A DNA stretch of 7,439 nucleotides, taken from the NCBI GenBank assembly GCA_003166055.1, contig PMWR01000074.1, forward strand, positions 4,927 through 12,365, written 5' to 3'. The translations under genes and the position numbers were made by a program. Shown here piece after piece: positions 1 through 6,318 of the stretch. The DNA comes from Acidobacteriaceae bacterium. GTDB taxonomy: Bacteria; Acidobacteriota; Terriglobia; Terriglobales; Acidobacteriaceae. Position 1 is the first letter of the stretch. Every line of letters starts with the position of its first letter. The notes below the pieces were generated by a model, which searched no databases, was not told the DNA's origin, and saw nothing but the letters and a program-made list of their open reading frames with translations.

Positions 1-72
1 GATCCGCGCTGCTTCAAGCTCGGGAACCTGCATCGGGTGAACTGTGGACGCTGGTTCGTTGGTTGTTGACAC
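1..72 (-). CDS. 5' end of a divergent gene, product unknown (truncated by window edge)
   Basis: Reading leftward, a GTG codon at 72-70 opens a frame that stays open to the window edge (24 codons). The peptide begins (M)STTNEPASTVHPMQ and continues VPELEAARI. The start is chosen because an almost perfect Shine-Dalgarno sequence, AAGGAGGA (complement of 78-85), sits 5 bases upstream, far better than any other initiation signal nearby. The peptide is Ser/Thr/Pro-rich and polar, like the flexible N-terminus of a cytoplasmic protein, and shows no signal peptide. Too little is visible to assign a family or function. An ATG at 33-31 is a possible internal start but lacks a comparable site. The gene is divergent from the 429-6164 pair and shares its upstream region, so it could encode a regulator or partner of that pair; that is only inference from position. 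Confidence 0.6.
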   Translation of the reverse strand, partial: MSTTNEPASTVHPMQVPELEAARI

Positions 73-77
73 CGCGT

Positions 78-85
78 TCCTCCTT
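78..85 (-). promoter_or_regulatory. Strong Shine-Dalgarno site for the leftward gene
   Basis: On the minus strand the bases read GAAGGAGGAACGCGGTG, giving a near-consensus AAGGAGGA five bases before the GTG start at 72. This site is the main evidence that a real gene runs off the left edge. Confidence 0.6.
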
Positions 86-124
86 CTTCGCTCATGACGC
101 AGTTCACGCTTGCATCGTGACGAA

Positions 125-153
125 ACTGTCCGGACTGTCGCTACCCGGCAGTC
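125..153. promoter_or_regulatory. Inverted-repeat cluster, possible operator
   Basis: ACTGTC occurs at 125-130 and again at 134-139, nine bases apart. The second copy, GACTGTC (133-139), faces GGCAGTC (147-153) across a seven-base spacer, making a 7-7-7 dyad with one imperfect pair. The element lies about 60 bases upstream of the leftward GTG start, a sensible place for a regulator to bind. It could equally be a chance dyad; the arms are short. Confidence 0.25.
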
Positions 154-293
154 GAAATCATTCAAAGGCGAAGCATGCGGTGGGGGTCGCAAGTGCGCTT
201 GGGGCCTTCTGGTTTTGGGGACGACCAATCTCCGGGGAAATCCGAGTGCGATGAGTGTAACACCGGCTTGACTCCCGCATCCTGAGATTTCTT

Positions 294-344
294 GCGATTC
301 ATGAAAATAAAAACACTCCGCGATTCATGTAAATAAAAAAACAC
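294..344. repeat. Tandem direct repeat, 26-base period, A-rich
   Basis: Two copies of GCGATTCATG followed by an A-rich AAATAAAA...ACAC tract start at 294 and 320. The copies differ by one substitution (A or T after ATG) and by two extra A residues in the second tract. The first copy contains the perfect palindrome TTCATGAA (298-305); the second has TTCATGTA. The period of 26 bases is about 2.5 helical turns. The block is the most AT-rich part of the intergenic region, roughly 85-135 bases before the TTG start of the large gene, so it may serve as promoter-proximal operator or upstream element. Confidence 0.55.
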
Positions 345-428
345 AAGAGGGCGCGGACGGGTGTAGACTTCACCGCAAGCATTCCGGAGCGTCGCTGTCT
401 CCCCAATTCCCCCACTCCTGGAACTCAT

Positions 429-3400
429 TTGCCGGACACGCAGAAATTCGAGAGGGTCATCACCCTGCTGAAGGAGTTGCTCAGCCCTGTGGGTGATTTC
501 ACGCTGTCTGCCGCCAATGCGGAAAAAATTGCCAAAGGCCTTAAGAAGGTTCTCCTCAAACTTCCGCACCAGGAAGTGATCCTGGTTAATGCCAAGAAGG
601 ACGAAGCCGAGGGAAAGTGGACACTGACAGGCTACCCCTCGCCGTTGTTTCCAGCGTGGCCTGCGCCCGGTTTTGTTCACACTAACTTCGACCTCAAGGA
701 CTCGAAGATCACGCTGAAGGTAACGGACGGGGGCCAGGACGAAGAAAAGAAAGACAAGGAATGTAAATTCGAGCTTGCCCTTGCCGCCAACATCCCTATC
801 GTGACGGCGACGCTGCCGGTATCCCTCGTCGTAGGGGAAAAAGACGAACTTTCTCTCGTCCTCGGGGATAGCAAGAAGACAATGACTGTCGACCCGGTTG
901 GAGTGGCCGAGACGATGGATCTGGGGCCGTTCTACGGGGAAATAGCGGACGTCGCCAAGCTGATCGACCTGAAAAGGGCTACTTTCATCGAAGGGAGTGT
1001 TCAGACCAATTTCGACCCCGAGCCAAAGAAGGCGTCGGTGGCCGGCTTTTCATTCCAGTGCAGCCTCACGTTTGGCCCTGCCACAGTAGGTTTGACCATC
1101 AAGGCCAAAAGAAATGAAAGCGGCGAATTCGAATTCAGCGTGGGAGGGAGCGTAGAGAAAGCCGAGGGGTATTTCCAACTTGGCGCAGTTTTCAACGACC
1201 TGGCTGGGCTCAAGGTCTGGCCATCGCAGTTCGACCCGAAATTAAAATCATTTTCCCTCGAGCGTGTTTCGATTCCCAAAGCAAAGCAGTTGCATACGAA
1301 AGACACGCAGCGGGTGGTGTTCAAGTCGCCGGCTTGGTCACCGAAGCCGGAACTGCTGATCACCAGTTCGTTCGACACAGATGGATCAAAGACTTTTACC
1401 GCCCGGCTGGGATGGCTGGCTCTCGAAGTGGCCTCTCTGCCCCTGTTCGGCGGCCATCTCACCTTCAGTTTTGAGCCTCTGCTGGCCGTCGTCACCAGCA
1501 AGACGCTTACGGTGGCCCATCTTGCTGACTTGTGCGCTATGGACACCTTCAAAGGACTGGAAACCATGGGGGTCGCGAAGAAGAAAGCTAAAGATACGGG
1601 GATGGGCAAAGGCATCCATTGCACGGGCATCGTCAGGATATCGAAGATGGTGACCGCGGCCTTCCAATTTCCGATTCGAGCGTCGGATAGGGATGTTCCT
1701 TTTGATCTGGAAGAACTGCCTGAACCGCGTGCGGCAACGCCGGTTCCGGTCCAGCGCGGCGTCGGTCCAGTCGCGCTTGAGGGGATCTCCTTCAAATTTG
1801 AGAACGGCTGGATCTCCCTGATCCTGGATGCAGCCGTGCAATGGAATGGCCTGACAATCGGGGCCGTTGGCCTGCGTGCTGCCTTTGTTCTGAAGCCCCC
1901 TGAGGACGCGAGCGATCGGTACGAAATCGGCATTGAAGGCGGTTTGATCAGTTATAAAGGCGACAGCGTGGCCTTTTCCGGAGGGCTGCTTCGTGATACG
2001 TCGACGCCGGGAGAGCCGGATTGGATTGGTTCCGGCATTCTGCGCGCGGGCGATGCCTTCTCGCTCAGTGCAATATTTGCATTTCGCGATGACGCAGAAA
2101 AGCAGTTGTTTCTGTTTGCCTACGTCTCGCGCCAACTGGGCGGACCCGCCTGGTGTTACATCACCGGTCTGGCTGCAGGTTTTGGCTATAACCGCACCTT
2201 CAGAATTCCTCGGGCAGACGAGGTCAACAAGTTTCCACTGATTGAAACCGCCAGAAAGCTGTCCCTGGGCAAACCAGATGCCGTGCCGCCGAAGCTGAAT
2301 GCCCACGAACTCCGGAAGATATCCGCCAGCCTGCACGAATTCCTGTCAAAGGATGCCACGGGCGATAACTTCGGCACGTTCGGCATAACGTTCACATCCT
2401 TTGCCTGCGTAAATTCCACGCTGCTGCTGACGGTCGTCTTCGGGACGCATCTGGAATTTGTGCTGCTGGGGAGCTCCGAGCTCGACCTTCCGAAGAAGAC
2501 CCCGGCGGCGCACGCGGAGTTACAGCTGGTGGGTGTGGTGAAGCCCGACGACGGGATCATAGCGCTGGACGCCCTGCTGAGCCCAAATAGCTATGTGCTC
2601 GCGAAAGATTGCAGGCTGACGGGCGGCTTTTCAGTGCGGACCTGGTTCAGCGGCGAGCATGCGGGCGATTTCGTTCTGAGCCTCGGCGGCTATAACCCCG
2701 CTTACCGTGCGCCGGACCATTATCCAGCTGTGCCGCGACTCGGATTTATTTGGAAATACTCGACTCCGCTCCGTATAAGCGGCTACGCGTACTTTGCTCT
2801 CACCCAAAAGAGCATCCAGCTGGGTGGAGGACTTGACCTTGTTTATGAAGTGGGCCCGCTGCGCGCCTGGCTTCACGTTGAAGCTCACTTCCTGATCTGC
2901 TGGAGTCCCTTTTCCTACTATGTCCGACTCAGAGTCGATGTCGGCGTTTCGTTCCGCATCGATCTGCTGTTCTGTTCCGCCACGCTGTCGGTCGATATCT
3001 CCGCGGACCTCCAGATGTGGGGAGAGCCGTTCTCCGGAATTGCGGTCATCCGTTTGTGTTTCGTCTCGTTCACCGTGGAATTCGGCAAGGCGCGCGTAAA
3101 CCCACCGCCCAAGCCGCAATGGAAAGAGTTCGTCAACGCGTTTGTCACTCCTGTTCCGAAGCCGAATCCGCAGCAGGAGCAGCTTGCCCTCAATGAGCCC
3201 GAGAATCCGTCGCCGCTTGATTTCGTGCCGCTCAACGGCATCTCACCGGCGCCTGGCCTCACTCTGTCCGGCGGTCGTGTCATCAACTGGATCGCAGACC
3301 CCCAGCGGTTCGAATTGAATATCACGACGGCGATTCCCGCGGAAGGCGCGCGCTTCAACGATAAGCTCGGATTTCCTCTTGGATCCGCCATCCATGCACA

Positions 3401-3959
3401 ACCGCTGGAAGGATCGCCGCACATTGCCCCGGCGCTCACCGTCAAGCTGGAAAGGGTCGGCGCTCTTGGGAAGATTGACCGCGCATCCGGCAATCTGTTC
3501 CCGATGCAATGGACAGCCCACGTCGGCGCGGTGCCGGCGGCGTTGTGGGGCGAGCACCAGGACCCGGATAAGCCGGACGATTTGTCGGGCAGCAATGAAA
3601 CGGTCCCTGGCATCACGCACATTTCGCTCGTCCCTGAGGTCGTCCCGCCTGGCAAGTCCCTCCCCGTCAAGATCGAGATTCTGCTGTTCCGTGTGATTTC
3701 CACGAAGGGTCTCGAATGGGAGCCGGTGCAAATTCCCCAGCACATTTTCGACTGGGAGGACTTTAACCCCTTCAAGACCATCAACGAACCGGCGGTAAGG
3801 AGTGCACGCAAAGAGATGCTGGACGACTTGTCCAGGTGCAGTCTCATCCCCCAGGACGCGGCTGAATCGATCGATGTCCGCAACGTGAGAGAGGAGCAGC
3901 CGTGCTTTATGGTTGACCCTGTTCTTTGCGGCCTTGGTACGGCTGAAACGGCCGCATAA
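429..3959 (+). CDS. Large beta-rich protein, DUF6603-like, function unknown
   Basis: Encodes 1176 residues with no signal peptide, no clear membrane helices and no nucleotide-binding or catalytic motif I can see. Residues 1-45 form a Lys-rich amphipathic helical region. Most of the rest alternates short hydrophobic beta strands with Gly-rich turns. Landmarks are VGPVALEGISF (445-455), LAAGFGYNR (581-589) and GGYNPAY...YPAVPRLGF (753 onward), followed by strand-rich sequence to about 885. A Pro-rich linker starting NPPPKP (891) leads to a separate C-terminal part of about 270 residues. The landmarks match my memory of the large DUF6603-type proteins, whose role is not established; this could not be tested by search. 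The start is uncertain: the frame is closed at 330-332, TTG at 429 is the first usual start codon with only a weak GGAA before it, and GTG at 489 follows AAGGAG (471-476) at a long 12-base spacing. The first in-frame ATG is residue 152. The gene is followed after 12 bases by its probable partner. Confidence 0.85.
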   Translation: MPDTQKFERVITLLKELLSPVGDFTLSAANAEKIAKGLKKVLLKLPHQEVILVNAKKDEAEGKWTLTGYPSPLFPAWPAPGFVHTNFDLKDSKITLKVTDGGQDEEKKDKECKFELALAANIPIVTATLPVSLVVGEKDELSLVLGDSKKTMTVDPVGVAETMDLGPFYGEIADVAKLIDLKRATFIEGSVQTNFDPEPKKASVAGFSFQCSLTFGPATVGLTIKAKRNESGEFEFSVGGSVEKAEGYFQLGAVFNDLAGLKVWPSQFDPKLKSFSLERVSIPKAKQLHTKDTQRVVFKSPAWSPKPELLITSSFDTDGSKTFTARLGWLALEVASLPLFGGHLTFSFEPLLAVVTSKTLTVAHLADLCAMDTFKGLETMGVAKKKAKDTGMGKGIHCTGIVRISKMVTAAFQFPIRASDRDVPFDLEELPEPRAATPVPVQRGVGPVALEGISFKFENGWISLILDAAVQWNGLTIGAVGLRAAFVLKPPEDASDRYEIGIEGGLISYKGDSVAFSGGLLRDTSTPGEPDWIGSGILRAGDAFSLSAIFAFRDDAEKQLFLFAYVSRQLGGPAWCYITGLAAGFGYNRTFRIPRADEVNKFPLIETARKLSLGKPDAVPPKLNAHELRKISASLHEFLSKDATGDNFGTFGITFTSFACVNSTLLLTVVFGTHLEFVLLGSSELDLPKKTPAAHAELQLVGVVKPDDGIIALDALLSPNSYVLAKDCRLTGGFSVRTWFSGEHAGDFVLSLGGYNPAYRAPDHYPAVPRLGFIWKYSTPLRISGYAYFALTQKSIQLGGGLDLVYEVGPLRAWLHVEAHFLICWSPFSYYVRLRVDVGVSFRIDLLFCSATLSVDISADLQMWGEPFSGIAVIRLCFVSFTVEFGKARVNPPPKPQWKEFVNAFVTPVPKPNPQQEQLALNEPENPSPLDFVPLNGISPAPGLTLSGGRVINWIADPQRFELNITTAIPAEGARFNDKLGFPLGSAIHAQPLEGSPHIAPALTVKLERVGALGKIDRASGNLFPMQWTAHVGAVPAALWGEHQDPDKPDDLSGSNETVPGITHISLVPEVVPPGKSLPVKIEILLFRVISTKGLEWEPVQIPQHIFDWEDFNPFKTINEPAVRSARKEMLDDLSRCSLIPQDAAESIDVRNVREEQPCFMVDPVLCGLGTAETAA

Positions 3960-3971
3960 AGGACCCCAACG

Positions 3972-6164
3972 ATGACAAACACCGAAGAGATTGTATTTGT
4001 CGAGTTTCAGGATCCTGGCCTGAAGGCCGGCGATTACAACGTCCATGCGGAGCTCTCCGTGAAGAACATCGCCGCATCCGCCTTCCCGGAACTGGAGGTC
4101 TACGCGGCCGACAAGTATTTGAGAGTTGCGGGCGACCGGTTTGCTATCTCCCCGGGCACAGTGGACTCGGTCTATCCGCCGGAGAACGAAAATGGGGATT
4201 TCAGCCGGAGCCTGCCGCACGTGGTTTTGAACCGGCACACGCTCCCGTGGTCGCGAACGGTCTCAGACAACGAGGCGGCTCACGTGCCCTGGATGTCGAT
4301 CCTGCTCCTGACCGAAGAGGAGCTCAAGAGCGAAGACCTGGACGTGACCCAGCCGACGAAACCGGGGTCAAGAGACGACCACGGCGTTCAAATTCCCTGC
4401 GACTTACTGAAGATATCGGGCAAGCTCTGGTCGAAGATCGCACCCACGTTTCAAGAGCTGCGGTTTCTCGCCCATGTCCGCCGGGTAGTTACGACGCTCA
4501 AGAACGACAATTCGAAAGAGGAGCTCGAGTTCGGGCTGGTGATGGGCAATCGCCTTCCCCCCGCAGGAAACGCTTGCCATGCCTTTCTCGTTTCGCTGGA
4601 GGGTCTCGAAAAGCAATTGCCCGTCACTCACGACAGCATGAGGCAATTGCTTCCCGAGACCATCGAGTTAGTGGTGCTTCATTCCTGGCGCTTCTTCGCA
4701 ATTGCGCAGGCTCGCAGTTTTGGCTCGGTGATCCACGGGCTGGATCATGCGGTTGGCCTCAGCCTCCCGCGCGACGGAGCGGGTCCGGCTTCCGTCCCAC
4801 TGTCGATGGGCTACGCCCCGGTGTCCCACGACCTTCGGGTTGGGGGTCAAACCTGGTCGTGGTATCGCGGCCCCTTGACTCCCTACGGAACCAGGCGCCG
4901 GATTAAGAACGACAGCCGAAAGCCGATTCTGTGGGCCGACGGCGTGACGTTCTACGACCCCGAACTCGGGATGATGGACGTGTCCTGTTCCTCGGCATGG
5001 GCTCTGGGCCGCCTGATGGCACTGAACGATACGTCCTTCGCCACGACTCTGTATAAGTCGAAGCGCGAGAAGGTTCGCGGCACCATTGAGCGTGCGCGGT
5101 TCCGGATTGCCTGGGGAAAGCTGGCAGCGAAAGGTTCCGTCTCCACAGCGCGCCGCAATGAAGTTGACGATGACCTGTCGCAATCTCTGCTGTCGGCTCT
5201 GACTGAACTTGGCGGCGTCAAGAGTCAGGAAGCTGCGGCAAAGACGCTGACAAAGAGTTCAAAACCTCGGCGCGCACAGGCAATGCTCTCCGCTGCCGAA
5301 CGCACACAGTATGTGCGGAATGCCCTCACGCGAGATGAAACGATCGCCGAATTGCACCACGTTGGGGAGGAGGTCAGCCTGCTGGAAGCAGGCGCCTGGG
5401 ATGACCCCGAACCATCGACACCCGACGCCATCATTGCCAGGTGGCTCGGCGATGTCGCTCTCTTCAAGAACATGCCGATCCACTACCTTATTCCCAGTGA
5501 ACGGATGCTCCCAACCGATTCAATCCGTTTTTTTCAAGTCGACCTCTCCTGGCTTGAAGCATTTCACGACGGCGCCCTCAGCATCGGCCGAGTGACAGAC
5601 ACCGATGTGAGCCACGATATCGCCTTCAGCCCGCTGGTCGCAGCGACCGCACAGCGCGCGACCGCGGTGGCTCGGCCTCAAACCCGGCGACTGCTCGCCC
5701 GGCAGAACGAGCTGCCCATGCTGAAGCCGCTCTCAGGCTTCCTGCTGCGTTCCGAGGCAGTCGCTCAATGGCCGGATATGGAAGTGGAGGGTAAAGTGGG
5801 CGATACCGCTGCCACCACTCTACGGCAGCAGATGATTGGGCCCATCCTCATCTGCCTGTTCGATCATGTTGTCGACTCCGTGGAACTTCACCAGCCGTCG
5901 GAATGCGTGCATTTCGGCTTCTTCCCGAAAGACGATCCTTCGGGAGCGGTGAAGAAGAAGAGGCGCGCCAATGGAGAGGAGACCGACGAGAAGCTGGACC
6001 ATATTCCTTGCCGCGAAGACAGTTCAGTTCTCGATATCAAAGAGCTGGTGAAATGGATGAAAGGTGACCAAAAGGAAGACTATCGATCCGATCAGTTTGC
6101 AATGCAGATGGTTACAGGTGTCGATCGGGTCGCTTTCAAAATCAGGCAATCGACCGCCGTCTGA
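3972..6164 (+). CDS. Conserved-looking 730-aa protein of unknown function, partner of the DUF6603-like gene
   Basis: The ATG lies 12 bases after the stop of the preceding gene, with AGGA (3960-3963) eight bases before it, so the two genes are probably one operon with coupled translation. The product has no signal peptide, membrane segment or recognisable enzymatic signature. Visible blocks are LPHVVLNRHTLPWSR (81-95), a central Trp/Tyr/Gly-rich region with SWYRGPLTPYG and SCSSAWALGRLMAL, a charged alpha-helical stretch around 375-500, and IRFFQVD...DGALSIG (518-538). A basic patch KKKRR (661-665) lies near the end, followed by a short beta-type tail. These blocks look like conserved motifs, and the last one recalls large uncharacterised proteins encoded near DUF6603-type genes, but I cannot name a family. 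A structural or chaperone-like role with the upstream product is a plausible inference from gene pairing only. Confidence 0.85.
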   Translation: MTNTEEIVFVEFQDPGLKAGDYNVHAELSVKNIAASAFPELEVYAADKYLRVAGDRFAISPGTVDSVYPPENENGDFSRSLPHVVLNRHTLPWSRTVSDNEAAHVPWMSILLLTEEELKSEDLDVTQPTKPGSRDDHGVQIPCDLLKISGKLWSKIAPTFQELRFLAHVRRVVTTLKNDNSKEELEFGLVMGNRLPPAGNACHAFLVSLEGLEKQLPVTHDSMRQLLPETIELVVLHSWRFFAIAQARSFGSVIHGLDHAVGLSLPRDGAGPASVPLSMGYAPVSHDLRVGGQTWSWYRGPLTPYGTRRRIKNDSRKPILWADGVTFYDPELGMMDVSCSSAWALGRLMALNDTSFATTLYKSKREKVRGTIERARFRIAWGKLAAKGSVSTARRNEVDDDLSQSLLSALTELGGVKSQEAAAKTLTKSSKPRRAQAMLSAAERTQYVRNALTRDETIAELHHVGEEVSLLEAGAWDDPEPSTPDAIIARWLGDVALFKNMPIHYLIPSERMLPTDSIRFFQVDLSWLEAFHDGALSIGRVTDTDVSHDIAFSPLVAATAQRATAVARPQTRRLLARQNELPMLKPLSGFLLRSEAVAQWPDMEVEGKVGDTAATTLRQQMIGPILICLFDHVVDSVELHQPSECVHFGFFPKDDPSGAVKKKRRANGEETDEKLDHIPCREDSSVLDIKELVKWMKGDQKEDYRSDQFAMQMVTGVDRVAFKIRQSTAV

Positions 6165-6318
6165 GCGATCTTCATCGGTGTGTCGATTTCAAAAACGATC
6201 CGGAGGGGTACCGGCCTCATCCAGCCTTGGCGCTGTCACCTTTTGCAATTCGGCCCAGGGCCTGCACGGCTGCGGAGTGTCTGTCCTCCACATTTCGATT
6301 CAGGAAAGGTGAACGTTC
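6165..6318. other. Spacer between the gene pair and the oxidase gene
   Basis: The 154-base gap has no open frame worth calling and no stem followed by a T-run that would mark an intrinsic terminator. TTGCAA (6243-6248) resembles a -35 element but has no -10 partner at usual spacing. A small GC palindrome, GGCCCAGGGCC, follows it. Whether the oxidase gene has its own promoter cannot be decided from sequence alone, though the gap is long enough for one. Confidence 0.4.
6302..6309 (+). promoter_or_regulatory. Shine-Dalgarno site of the multicopper oxidase gene
   Basis: AGGAAAGG lies nine bases upstream of the ATG at 6319, and the codons that follow read directly into a signal peptide. Together they fix the start. 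Confidence 0.65.

Larger units (their letters stand above)
73..428. other. Divergent intergenic region
   Basis: This 356-base stretch separates the leftward gene from the rightward pair. It holds the Shine-Dalgarno site of the leftward gene, an inverted-repeat cluster (125-153) and a tandem A-rich repeat (294-344). A plus-strand frame open from the left edge to 254 gives a low-complexity, unprotein-like sequence with no ribosome-binding site and overlaps the better supported minus-strand start, so it is not called. No convincing -35/-10 pair was found on either strand; TTGACT at 268-273 resembles a -35 box but has no matching -10 at normal spacing. No RNA gene was recognised. Confidence 0.5.

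Noticed and set aside
3..254. Plus-strand frame open from the left edge, possible tail of an upstream gene
   Set aside because: The translated sequence is not protein-like beyond the first residues, and it conflicts with the minus-strand gene start that has a strong Shine-Dalgarno site.
1001..2336. Two long minus-strand frames (310 and 316 codons) opposite the 1176-aa gene
   Set aside because: Both lie antisense to a coherent coding frame, overlap each other and read as low-quality Ser/Arg-rich sequence; they are shadows produced by codon bias.
2918..4238. Minus-strand frames of 354 and 331 codons spanning the junction of the two large genes
   Set aside because: They overlap each other and the tightly spaced plus-strand operon and show no domain-like sequence.
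4247..4906. A 219-codon plus-strand frame inside the 730-aa gene
   Set aside because: It overlaps the well supported gene in another frame, is very rich in Arg/Gly/Pro/Ser as expected of a GC-rich shadow frame, and has no convincing ribosome-binding site.
5528..5534. Run of seven T within the 730-aa gene, possible slippage site
   Set aside because: The frame continues intact on both sides with motif-like sequence, and there is no evidence for a shifted product.
6116..6160. Inverted GTCGAT/ATCGAC near the end of the 730-aa gene, possible terminator
   Set aside because: The arms are only six bases with a long loop, lie inside the coding region, and are not followed by a T-run.
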